Origin: Colias croceus | Lineage: Eukaryota; Arthropoda; Insecta; Lepidoptera; Pieridae | Length of the DNA stretch: 64,000 nt | Assembly: GCF_905220415.1 (NCBI RefSeq) | Contig: NC_059539.1 | Span: 11,594,001-11,658,000 of the forward strand | Direction: 5' to 3' | In this document: positions 53,817 through 64,000 of the stretch, piece by piece | Layout: each line of letters starts with the position of its first letter | How positions within the stretch are numbered: position 1 is the stretch's first letter | Translations under genes and position numbers: made by a program | The notes under the pieces: model-generated | Told to the model about the DNA's origin: nothing | The model's database searches: none | Seen by the model: the letters and a program-made list of their open reading frames with translations, nothing else

Positions 53817-54231
53817 GTAAGTACAGAATGCGGCTGCATAATGTGCTTAATGGTCCATTGTGGTGGAGTACTTGAATTATTTCATTAAGTGCTTACCGCC
53901 CAATACGGAGTCTCTGGTTAGGGCTACTGGTGTCGGCTGTGAAATTTAATTGCCCTTTAAGTGACTTTGCTCTTAATCTTGAACTTCGTGGCTTTTAAGA
54001 AACGGCGGGATATGATTCTATAATCTTTAAATTCACTGAAAGGCAAAAGATAAATAAATATACCTACCTATTTTAAATTATTTTATGTTCATATCAATGT
54101 TTTGTTTATAAGTAAGTATTTTATAAATAATAATACAACCAAATCAAAAGCTTCTTACAAAGAGTTATTAAAGCTTTAGATGATGTCGATAGCATCTTAA
54201 CTTTTTAAACCATTAACCTGCAGGCTGCAGC

Positions 54232-54320
54232 GCCTTTCGAATATAGCTAGCTTTTTGTTCCTTGTAATAGATAGGTAGGTACCTACCTATTAAGTATTAC
54301 AGGGAACAAAAAAAGCTGTA
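54232..54320. repeat. Inverted repeat around a perfect palindrome
   Basis: GCTTTTTGTTCCTTGTAATA and its near reverse complement flank ATAGGTAGGTACCTACCTAT, a perfect 20-bp palindrome. No TSD was found. It is probably a small foldback element or cruciform site. Confidence 0.65.
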
Positions 54321-55196
54321 GATTTTAATTGATTCTTGAGAAGTGGGTCTTATCATTAAATCAGATCTTATCAATGCACACAGCATTCTCCTTAAATAAA
54401 TCGTTAAACAATAGCAATAAATTAACGCATGTTTAAAATAATCGATGCGTAAGATAAGCTAAAATCTATGTAAAATATTAGCACAGAATACATAATAGTA
54501 GCTAAACGCTAATATTAGTGTATCTATTTCCAAGTATTCTGCTGTTCGGTCCCTTATATTTATTTGCTTACAAAAATATCACAGTAAATAATGAAGGCAG
54601 TACCTAAAGGCTGTATGACTTCATCTTAAGTACTCTATACAGTGCCGGATTAAGCCAGCGCGGGGCCTGTAGCAAATTCTGTCAAGAGGCCCTTCGTTTG
54701 CTATAGTTTCTCAAGTTAAAGGGTATTAAATAAAACTGTACGTACACGGTGCTTCTGTGTGGGTGTTATGTTACCAGATATTGAAAATTTTCCCAAATTT
54801 TTTCCCGACTACAGAAGAAAGAGGGTTGTTTTTCGAGTGTATCTATGTATAATATTTCTTTGGCACACCCTGCAGTATAAACCGCTGAACCGATTTTGAT
54901 TTATGAGGTGACATTGCAATCATCTGAATTATTATGGTAGTGGTGTTAGTGACGTTCTACATAAATTAGCTGTCAGGGTTTAATTTTAATTTTTATAATA
55001 AATATTTGTATATGATAATTTTTTATAATACATATTGTAAAAATTCTTTTGTTACATAAACGATAAATTTTTAATTAAATAAATTACATAAAAAAAATGT
55101 TTCAAAATTACAATGATTACCTATATTATTTTTTGTTTTCAAAATATATGAATGCGGATAGCGGTAGTTTTTAGTCTAGAACACGGGACATTTTAT

Positions 55197-55455
55197 TTTT
55201 AGAAAGAAAGAAGGAAGAAACCATTTATTCCAATACACACAAACACAACAACAATAGCATTGTAAATTATGAATGGTAATAGAAAACATAAATTTATGTA
55301 TGGTTGCTTGCGCTAAAAAAGGAAGCCACTCAGGATACCTGAGGCATAATACCTTAACACTGATTTTCAGTGACACCTTACAACATCCACATTGTCAGCT
55401 GCTTTACTGGATAATAAATAAATATAATTCCTGAATAATAATAATTTTGTCATAT
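55197..55455 (-). mobile_element. Secondary insertion inside the hAT element
   Basis: Alignment with 13955-15158 shows about 260 extra bases here, between TTTTATTTT and CATATCCATCACGG. On the minus strand they end in GGTTTCTTCCTTCTTTCTTT, a tail like that of lepidopteran LINE or SINE 3' ends. Class uncertain. Confidence 0.5.
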
Positions 55456-55516
55456 CCATCACGGAGTTCAAATGAATTAAATCGCGGGCGAAAACGACTC
55501 TGACGTTTTTATTAAG

Positions 55517-55771
55517 CTATATAAAAGTAACAAAAAAAAGTATTATGCTTATTAAAATTATCTTATAATGATCATGAACCTTTATTGCACTATACAAATA
55601 ATCACATTCACGATCTAAAAATCCAACAGCACTACCTCGAAGATCTTTTAGCCATTTTACCGTTTTACCCATAAAAATGGCAAATTCATTTTCAAAATAC
55701 TGGCAGCATACGTTGAAGTTTTGTATTCCTTCGTTATTCGTATAATATGTAAAATTATTATTTGTATACAA
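55517..55771 (-). pseudogene. Unknown ORF in the hAT interior, first piece
   Basis: 84 codons on the minus strand containing FAIFMGKTVKWLKDLRGSAV and YLYSAIKVHDHYK. The same sequence is found, with more damage, near 14300-14430. I do not recognise a domain. Together with the frame at 55883-56110 it may be the relic of one longer protein carried by this hAT family, either transposase-related or a captured host sequence. Confidence 0.35.
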
Positions 55772-55882
55772 AATTAAATAAGCGAAATAATCTACAGAGA
55801 ACCTGTAAAACGATGTTTTATCTTTTTGTTTGTTTTCGGGAACAAATTTTACAGCGTTTAAATATCACAAGACAGCATTTTT

Positions 55883-56110
55883 TTAGTTTTTACTTAAATA
55901 GCAAACCCCTTTTGACGTATTGCATGACACTATAATCGCTATAGCACTGGCGGAGGTTCGTATTCGTTTTTGATTTCGTATTTTCTTTGACAAGGGCGAT
56001 GGATGATTCTCATGCTCCATCTGCCTTTTATTTTGTAATCTAAGGTTTGATAGTCGATAGAATCCTATTTTATTTGATCGGGTTGTTACGACTAGCTCGT
56101 TCGATGACAA
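55883..56110 (-). pseudogene. Unknown ORF in the hAT interior, second piece
   Basis: 75 codons containing MEHENHPSPLSKKIRNQKRI, the counterpart of the frame at 13916-14185. The reading frame breaks just after CYLSKN where the other copy continues. Basic composition; no known domain recognised. Confidence 0.35.
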
Positions 56111-56388
56111 TATCAGGGGATTCCCCTGTTAGTTTTGCCGTGCTACCAACTTGCGTGTAGCGCAGTGCAAGCAGTACAACACAACTTTTGGTGTAGCCAG
56201 CGCTCCATTGTAGAAACGTGGAAAAGTTTTAAATTATTAGCAGGTACGTGTATTTTTTTTACGGTACGTGTATTATAAATTAATATTTTTTACGGTCAGA
56301 CAGGTATTAGACCGCGGGGCCCCCCGAGTCGCGGGGCCCGTAGCATTTGCTACTCTTGCTACGTGGCTAATCCGGCACTGACTCTATA

Positions 56389-57537
56389 CCTACAAAGTAC
56401 CGCGTGAATCATGGAATCCGCGCGAAGTAAAATGCAAAGGTCTTCTGAGTCATTGAACTACTTTCATACTTTGACCATTTAGTTTTTAATCGCTTGGCTT
56501 ATGACAGCGGCTAACCGCATATTAGTTGTACAACTGTAGTATTTTGTAATCTGTGGTACAACCATAGTATAAATAAAACGAGAGAGAAAGAGTTCTCTGT
56601 ATACTATGGTACAACTGTGATGTAGACCATCTATGATCTGCATTCTTGCATAGATTAGGTACTAAATATTTACTATGGTGTGGAATGTTCTATTGAATTT
56701 ATGGTTGGTCATAGACAATCATTTTATGGGCACTGTTGTGACGAACTTCGTTATTGTTTTAGCAATTATCCTCTGATACAATGAAGCAAAATTACTAGTA
56801 ACGTCACCAGATGTGTTCTACCACATGTTCTACGGACTCACTAAAGACGCAACACTGACGTCTTACAACAAATCACTAAATAGTTACTATGATAAATAAG
56901 CACAAGCGACAACTATAACATGTCGTCGCGGTCGTAATCGAATGTCATGAACTAACAAAAATAAATAAGCATTTATTTGGGTAAAAAAATACAGATCATA
57001 ATGTGCTAAAACATATTTTGATATTAGTTGTTAAAGAGTGTACTTTTTATACTAATAAAAAATATTTTAATCCGATTCTACTACCAAAGTATAAGTTCTC
57101 TTTATAGGTGCTATGATAATACCAAGAACAATCGTAGCCTCATTTTCGTATCACGCTTGATCATTAACAACAATGTGTTTTCACATCACGTATCGTCAAT
57201 TTTTTTGTTAAAAACCCAATCTTTGACACTATCCCGAACCATAAAATTGAATATTCCTTTGTCGGTTTCAAGAAATTCTATACAATACCTCTGTGTTTAC
57301 GAGTTAGATGTGAGAAGAATTAGTTGAGTGTAGGAAACGATAATTTAAGTAATAGTTAAAATTTAAATCATCAATTTGTCTAAATCGTTGTTAGAGGGAA
57401 TACTAAACATTAAACGTAAGATTTGTCACTTATCTTTAATGGTAAAGGCTCACAAGATAAGGTTATTTGTATAGGATATAGGTAAATAGGGTTGGATAAA
57501 ATTCATAAATTATTCAAATACCAATACGGATAAAAAA
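56389..57537. other. Gene-free stretch
   Basis: No gene seen. A short local duplication of 'ctatggtacaactgt(a/g)' type phrases lies at 56526-56625. Confidence 0.4.
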
Positions 57538-58076
57538 GGGAGCGTTCAAGTATTACGTAACGCAATTTTTGTATATTTTTGACCCCCCCTCCTCCCCTTG
57601 TAACGCACCATAACGTTTTACTATACCCCCCCCCCCCCAGTCTCAAAACGTTACGTAACACTCAAGTGACCATTTTTACCCTAAAGTTACAAAAAAGTAT
57701 ATTACAGATTTTATCCTTTTTAATCCGCAACACCTGCGTATTATGTTTATAATCATCATCACTAACAAGTACTGACAAAGAGAACAACAATAAATGATGT
57801 TTAATAAAAATAATGAAATATAAACAAAAAGGTTTGCCAACTTACGAGAACAAATCAAAAATGACGACCAGACTAATACAATTAAGGGATTCCCCGTAAA
57901 ACGTAAATGAAAGTGGTTGCCAATTTTGGAGTTTTAATTCACTAATTTTTTATAAAAAAAAACAATGTTACGTAACGTGTTGTAAGAAAGACCCCCTCCG
58001 CCCCTGTAACGCATCGTAACGTTTTACGAGACCCCCCCTCCCCCCAAATTGCGTTACGTATTACTTGAACGCTCCC
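57538..58076. mobile_element. MITE with GGGAGCGTTCAAGTA termini and C-rich subtermini
   Basis: GGGAGCGTTCAAGTATTACG followed by TAACGCAATTT at the left mirrors the right end with one visible mismatch. Both subterminal zones hold homopolymeric C/G tracts (a run of 14 C at 57626-57639) and repeated ACGTTACGTAAC or AACGTTTTAC motifs. 539 bp, no coding frame. No target duplication could be defined with confidence. Confidence 0.75.
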
Positions 58077-61000
58077 AAATATGTTTGCGAGATAGTCGAT
58101 TTAATTCCTCAAATTTGCAAATTACATGTGGGTTTTATAGAAGATTAGCAGATAGATTATTATCATCTCTAAAATATGAATGCATTCCAACATAAGAACC
58201 AGTGCTTTGTAGGTAAATTTACAAGGAATTTACAGTCGTGTGCCTATTCAAGTGCCTTTATTACGCTTTAAACTAAGGAATTACCCTTAAGTGGTTACAC
58301 CTACCATGACGAATGTGTTTTCCTCATCTAGGTAAAAAATATTTTATTAAAGGCAAAAGCCATAACCGCAAAATAAAAAGAATTACATAACTACTAAATA
58401 CAGGTGAAATCAAAATCACAGAATTCCGATTTTTTTTAATATTATGCTCTCATTCTAGTCAAAAACAACATTCAGCGTTACAATATGTTTGAAATGAAAG
58501 TATGAAAAAAATTTAGACTAATTGACATTCGACCTTGGTGCCCAAAATTATGCCATTTGAGTTAACAAGGATGTAAAACAGTAGACAAATGTGTTAACTA
58601 TAATCGGTCAACATCTGACACATGATTCATACATTATCACGTTTATGGCAACAGCATGTGGAATTACGTATGCACTGTGAGATATAATAGTTTTCTTAAT
58701 ATGGAGAACTCCGACCTTCTTAGCAAAGATTTTATGTAAGTATATTTCCAACAACTTTTTTATAATATTTATTGCCCATTTAGAAAGACAACGAAATAAA
58801 AGAGTTGTAAACCGACACATTAAAGCCGACCTTATACTGCACCTAGAATTTTGAAATCTAAAAACAGCAATCGAGCTCTGAACCTGAATTTCCAATCCAG
58901 CTTACGTCGGGATCTAGAAAAGGACAAGAGATCAATTACTGCTACGGTTCTTTGTGAGTAACAGAGACAAAACGATAATCCGAAACGAGTAGATTATTAC
59001 GATTACAGTCGTCTCGTTGTCGCACAAATTGTCTTTAAAGCTAGCGAAGTAATTAGCAGATATTAAATTGGAGTTATAAGGTCTATAAACTCGTCTTATA
59101 TATTTTAATTGCTTTAATTCTTCCTAGGAATGTTGTGAACGAGCTTCAACGATAACCATCATGAGATTGGACTTACATTAAAATTATCTCATGAAAGCTT
59201 ACGGTATAAAAGACGTGGCCGTTACTTTTTTCGTAGTTAAGTCAATTTTGGAGATTAGTCACCGGTAGGCCAAGTAACTGGCAGAAGACTTTTTTATTGT
59301 TTTTGGGTCACTTTATAGTAATTAGAGATGAAAGACTCTAGTTATTGGTTCTTGGGTCTCTTTTGTTTTATTTCACTACTCAGAATGATTCTAGAGACTT
59401 TTACATTAGATAATTATAATTTGCACACAACATACGTACTATCTAGTTATAAATTTTAACGTCACCTAAAATACATTCTATTCATGCAATAAATCAATTT
59501 TGATTTCTCTTTGATAGTTAAGCTACTGTTTAATAATGTTTACTAGTTCCGAAAAAAATGTTTTTGTACACATTCCATTGCAGATTTCCTTAGTCATTAA
59601 TCTTCATGGAAATTGATATTTGTCGCGTATCATTAATCCAGAAAAGATAAATCAATTTACAAATAAGGTTGCACGCACACTGAGCTGGTATTTATTACCT
59701 ACTGTTTAATTAATTAATTTCATAAATTTCTCAACATTTTTGTCGTGCATTGATCTATTTTCTCGTAATGATATGATTTATGAACGATACTTTTCACAAT
59801 TGGCTTTCAGCTTTTCTGATTTTTTTTCTTATTCTTCTCTAATGAGAATTGGTCATATGTATGACTCTTAAACTGGGAGAAATTTTGATACTTTAGTTCT
59901 GTTCATATCTTTCATATTTTGTCCACTATTCTGAGACTAGTTTACTATAAATACGTAGGCTTGACAAGAACAAATGTTTAAATAGAAAGTCACATTATAA
60001 GGATATCTCTTATTTTCATCCACTACCTAACGCAGTATCTGATGGGATCTCCTAGCAACGAGGCGCGTGTTTGTTCAGGACTAGACTTTAAATAAATCCG
60101 CGTTTTATCAAACATCTTGCCTCTGTTTACCGATGTTATGGTATGTGAGGTGATCTTGCTTATCGTTTACTGGTTTTAAAGGTTAAGGATCACTTTCCTT
60201 TATATCTAAGTTGTGATTTGATGTCACCGTTAGTTTTAGTACTTTAATTTTACAGTCTAGAATTTGATGTAACACATAGTTTTATAGATTTTGCCACTCG
60301 AAAGATAAAACAGTTAGGCAGCTACGGTAAAAATATTCAACAGTGGCGGTCCCAAAAAAGATCCTTGTGGAACCCTCATACAAAATTATCAATTGATGGA
60401 AAACTACATTATTATTTTGCTTACATTCATAACATATATTGACAAGACCGTTACACCTCATAACACGTTATAATTTTTCAAAGAAGCGTACTGTCTTGCG
60501 CAAAAGCAGTTATTCCCGCGATTTCTGTGTTTTACACTGTTACAGATTGCATATTTTTGTGGGAACCGCAGTACAATGCTGTTGAGAGGCTCTCACGCTC
60601 TCTGGGTGGTTCTTGCGACATTTCGCTCGAAATCAACGCGTGTCAATGCGCATTGATCGTAACTGTACTGTATACAGGGTGGTTCAATCTGTCATGATCT
60701 TATAAAATAAATATTATGAGAGTTATTTAAATCATACAGTTTTTTACCGATTCAGAAGCGCTTCTGGATGAAGTCTAGTTGAGAAATAAACGTTTGAGTT
60801 TAAGAAGAATATTCAGGATGCGGGTTCGAGTCCCGCCTCGTGTTCAAATTTTTTCTATTCTTCATAAATTTATAGGAATATTCACGTTAGTTACTTATAC
60901 GAAATTTAGTTCATTGAAGATCTTTTGAGTATATTAATGTTTGTTATTTCCGTATTTAATTAAATTAATTATGACCTATCATAGGCAATTAAACGTAAAT

Positions 61001-61439
61001 TACGCCTAGTTATATTGCATACTTGACCGAAAATGGACATTAATTGACAAACTGCCTTGTGATTCTTGATATAAACTTTGCGGTCAACCTTGACCTTCAA
61101 AATTCTCTTTTTCTTCCCTTTACATAAGCATTGTTTCTCTCTAGGTATGCTAATAAATGCTAGTATTTACCCACTTTCCTATTTTCTACTGCACGCGTAA
61201 TCAAATTAATAATACGATTGATAAATCATTACTTTTATGTCAAATCAATCGATCCATAAATATTAATTAATGAACGAATAAATTAACGCTAACTGGATGA
61301 ATATTAACTATTCTTGGTAATCGTTTTTACTTATTTTCGTAATAACTATTACGCGCTTGGATTTCTACTGATCTTTATTCATTGAATACCTTTTGCAATA
61401 CTTCCTTGGTATTGGATTATTATCTATATTAATACTAAT
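58077..61439. other. Gene-free stretch
   Basis: AT-rich DNA without a supported gene. It contains a mariner-like terminus TACAGGGTGGTTCAATC near 60673 without a partner, and a tRNA-like B-box segment near 60822. Confidence 0.45.
60815..60845 (+). repeat. tRNA-like 3' half with B box
   Basis: GCGGGTTCGAGTCCCGCCTC folds as a T-arm with a GGTTCGAGTCC B box. No matching acceptor, D or anticodon arms lie upstream, so this is a tRNA-derived SINE remnant, not a tRNA gene. Confidence 0.45.
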
Positions 61440-61560
61440 TAGAAAGCTGAAGAGATTTTTTTTTAATTGTTTGTTTGGTTGGTTGAACGCTCTAATCTCA
61501 AGAACTTTTATCGAGGAAGGCTATATTTTATATTATATCGGGTAAAACCGCCAGTCTTTT
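61440..61560 (-). mobile_element. Degraded short repeat, family C-like
   Basis: GAAAGCTGAAGAGATTTTTT...TTGTTTGGTTGGTTGAACGC, then CTCTAATCTCAAGAACTTTT, matches the minus strand of family C. Its ACTAG end is lost just before the LINE. Confidence 0.5.
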
Positions 61561-61666
61561 ATATATATTGTAATATTAACTCGAACATATAAATTATATT
61601 ATATGAACAGACACACAACAGGAATATTTGCTTTTCACGTTAACTGTATCAGTATTTCGTATCATA

Positions 61667-64000
61667 ATGAATTCAATAATACTTTTACAAACACAAACGG
61701 CTACACGAATTGTTAATTTGTTTCAGTCATTTAATCTGTATAAACTTTTTAATGAACCCACACGAATTACACCTACTTCTGCAACCTGTATTGATAATAT
61801 ATACTGCGACTGCTTCTGTTTAGAGAAAAATATTCTCAATACACTCACTTCGGATCACTGTGGCCAGAAAGTAGTTTTTGAATGGGATTGCTTACCTGAA
61901 TTTAAAAGAATTAATGTTAGGCCTATAAGTAAAAAAGGCATTAATAAATTTAGAGATAATATTAATAAAAACCTGCCCGTACTGAATGATCAATCCTGTA
62001 ATAATAATCCTTGTGAAATGTTTAAAAATCTTTTCAATTTAGTTCATAATGAATTTGAAAAAATATTTAAAGTTAAATCTTTAAATATTACCAAGGATTT
62101 ACCATTTAGTAAATGGGCGACACCTAGCATACATAGGTGTAGGATCGTTCTTTATGAGTTATATGGTATGAAGCAATATAATAAAGACCCATCTTTTCTT
62201 AGTTATGTTAGAAATTACTCAAAAACTTTTAAAATTGTTTGTTTTACTGCGAAGCGATTGTATATCAGAGATAAAATACGCGAATCGGATAATAAAGTTA
62301 AAACAGTTTGGTCTATTATTAATGGTGAAATGGGTAAAAGCAAATCAAGTAATACTATAAAACTTGTAAATAATGACAGGGTTATTGACAAAAGTGCTGA
62401 TGTTGCTCTTGCTTTTGAAGAATTCTTCAGTAGTGTCCCTGTTACTATTACTAATAGTTTAAATTCGTCTTCAGCACTTGCAGAAACCTTTTTGAGGGAC
62501 CATGTTGCGGGGTGCAGTACATTATTTGAATTACGACACGTAACTGCTAGTGATATTGTTACTGCCTTTAAGACGCTTAATCTAAAAAATACTTGTGATC
62601 TTTGGGGAATGTCCGTAAATTTAGTTAATAATATCATAGAAAATATTGCGAAAAATTTAGCTTTTATATTTAATAAGTGTTGTGACTATGGTACATTTCC
62701 TAATTTACTAAAGCTTAGTAAAGTTATACCTCTATTTAAGAAGGGCGATCAAGAAGACTGTAACAATTATAGACCTATCTCTATTTTACCAACATTAAGT
62801 AAGGTATTCGAGAAGTTAATATTAAACCAACTGAGTAGTCATTTTGCATCTAATGATTTACTGCACACCAAACAGTTTGGTTTCACAAAGGGGCGCTCAA
62901 CCACAGATGCTGGGGTTGCACTTCTAACACATATATATAAAGCATGGGAAAACTCAAAAAATGCTCTGGGGATATTTTGTGACCTCTCCAAGGCATTTGA
63001 CTGCGTTGAACATTGTACTTTGTTACGTAAACTTAATCACTATGGAATTAAAGGAAAAGCACAGAACCTCATAGCGTCATACCTGCATGATAGGATACAG
63101 ACTGTAGTTGTTAATGGAGAACGTTCTAGCGGTGCGTCAATTAACATTGGTGTTCCACAGGGGTCAATTTTAGGTCCCTTCTTGTTCTTGGTATATATCA
63201 ATGATCTTCCCTATTATTTGCAGGATAGGTGTGAAATAGTTCTGTTTGCAGATGATACCTCATTAATTTTTAATGTGGATAGGCATGACCCAAATGTTGA
63301 CGAAGTGAACAGTGCTCTTTTACACATATCTGAATGGTTTAATGCCAATAATTTATTATTAAATGCCAAAAAAACCACTTGTGTTGAATTTCTACTTCCT
63401 AACGTAAAAAAGTTGAACAGAGATATTACCTTGAACGGGGAGGTATTGCATCCTACTGAGTCTACTGTATTTCTAGGGTTAACATTGGACGAGAAACTAC
63501 AGTGGGGAGCCCATGTCAACACCGCTGCAGGTAAGCTCAGTTCAGCTGCATATGCAGTCCGAAAAATAAGGCAACTCACCGATGAAGATACGGCTAGACT
63601 GGTTTATTTCAGCTACTTTCATAGCATTATGTCCTATGGAATTCTACTGTGGGGCAGGGCTGCAGATATAGAAACTATATTTATCTTACAGAAAAGAGCC
63701 ATTCGCTCTATATATAATTTACGTGCTCGGGATTCACTAAGAGATCATTTTAAGAATACTGGTATCCTTACTGTACCATCACAGTATATATTTAATAATA
63801 TTTTGCATGTACACAAAAGCTCCGACTTACACACAAGAGTAGGAGATAGACACGATTATGGCACAAGGAACAGGAATAGAATTGAAATGCCATTTTTCCG
63901 ATTAGCTAAAGTTAAAAATTCATTTATGGGTCAAGGTATACGCTTTTACAATAGAATTCCTCACAATATTAAAGAGTTTAGTAGTTCTAAATTTAAAACT
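61667..64000 (+). CDS. CR1/L2/Daphne-like LINE, copy 2: endonuclease end plus reverse transcriptase, running off the window
   Basis: An open frame of 778 codons continues past the window edge. It includes the end of the endonuclease (NEPTRITPTSATCIDNI and SDHCGQ with the catalytic Asp-His pair), a linker, and the same reverse transcriptase blocks as copy 1, for example GVPQGSILGPFLF and FADDTSLIF. From 62007 on it pairs with copy 1 at an exact offset of 40,197 bases. I noted only H to Y at 62177 and a silent change at 62407. The ATG at 61667 is probably not the native start; the 5' part of the endonuclease is missing, so this copy is also 5'-truncated, but less so. Confidence 0.88.
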   Translation, partial: MNSIILLQTQTATRIVNLFQSFNLYKLFNEPTRITPTSATCIDNIYCDCFCLEKNILNTLTSDHCGQKVVFEWDCLPEFKRINVRPISKKGINKFRDNINKNLPVLNDQSCNNNPCEMFKNLFNLVHNEFEKIFKVKSLNITKDLPFSKWATPSIHRCRIVLYELYGMKQYNKDPSFLSYVRNYSKTFKIVCFTAKRLYIRDKIRESDNKVKTVWSIINGEMGKSKSSNTIKLVNNDRVIDKSADVALAFEEFFSSVPVTITNSLNSSSALAETFLRDHVAGCSTLFELRHVTASDIVTAFKTLNLKNTCDLWGMSVNLVNNIIENIAKNLAFIFNKCCDYGTFPNLLKLSKVIPLFKKGDQEDCNNYRPISILPTLSKVFEKLILNQLSSHFASNDLLHTKQFGFTKGRSTTDAGVALLTHIYKAWENSKNALGIFCDLSKAFDCVEHCTLLRKLNHYGIKGKAQNLIASYLHDRIQTVVVNGERSSGASINIGVPQGSILGPFLFLVYINDLPYYLQDRCEIVLFADDTSLIFNVDRHDPNVDEVNSALLHISEWFNANNLLLNAKKTTCVEFLLPNVKKLNRDITLNGEVLHPTESTVFLGLTLDEKLQWGAHVNTAAGKLSSAAYAVRKIRQLTDEDTARLVYFSYFHSIMSYGILLWGRAADIETIFILQKRAIRSIYNLRARDSLRDHFKNTGILTVPSQYIFNNILHVHKSSDLHTRVGDRHDYGTRNRNRIEMPFFRLAKVKNSFMGQGIRFYNRIPHNIKEFSSSKFKT

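Larger units (their letters stand above)
54640..56380 (-). mobile_element. hAT element with 8-bp target duplication, 1.74 kb
   Basis: Termini CAGTGCCGGATTAAGCCA and, inverted, CAGTGCCGGATTAGCCA; the 8-bp duplication ACTCTATA lies at 54632-54639 and 56381-56388. GC-rich subterminal stretches (GGGGCC...GTAGC) are partly mirrored. The interior holds two short minus-strand frames of unknown function and a secondary insertion at about 55197-55455. It is too short and broken to encode a full hAT transposase. Confidence 0.88.

Noticed and set aside
60760..60845. Possible functional tRNA gene
   Set aside because: Only a T-arm-like stem with B box can be folded; the other arms are missing.

Overview
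This is an AT-rich eukaryotic window that reads as a butterfly or moth (Lepidoptera) genome. The evidence is one spliced gene with short GT-AG introns, many copies of the short repeats with ACTAG(C) at one end and a TATAATATTAGTATGGAT-type other end that are common in lepidopteran DNA, a TTAGG-type telomere-like tract, R1-clade and Jockey-type LINEs, a copia element primed by the initiator tRNA, and numerous TIR elements. The species cannot be fixed from sequence alone.

Only one host protein gene is well supported: a four-exon Maf/ASMTL-type nucleotide pyrophosphatase at 1132-2639. No other host coding gene is convincing. Three places (5163-5194, 15557-15753, 53570-53816) look like first exons or promoters with strong splice donors. 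Their downstream exons were not found, so they are candidates only.

The rest is a mobile-element landscape. Left part (1-15 kb): a short non-autonomous repeat bounded by a long direct duplication, the Maf gene, a 5'-truncated R1-clade LINE with 14-bp target duplications, several short repeats, and a degraded copy of a hAT interior. Middle (15-31 kb): a 2-kb inverted-repeat-bounded segment, a tRNA-derived SINE, a Jockey LINE inserted in an older repeat, a long LINE ORF (copy 1), a MITE inside a hAT MITE, a palindrome-rich TIR element carrying telomere-like repeats, and a small Harbinger derivative.

32-41 kb is the most structured part. A degraded TIR transposon of a family I cannot name is followed by a 6.9-kb PIF/Harbinger element. 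The Harbinger element has a decayed transposase, a convergent MADF-domain ORF and a duplicated left terminus, and it was entered by a repeat and by a complete copia element with apparently identical LTRs. Right part (41-64 kb): long gene-free DNA with four more TIR elements (45221, 47337, 54640, 57538), one of them a 1.74-kb hAT with an 8-bp target duplication. The window ends inside LINE copy 2, which is almost identical to copy 1 exactly 40,197 bp upstream.

Coordinates of element ends come from reading terminal repeats and target duplications by eye. Family names below clade level are from general knowledge, not from a database search.
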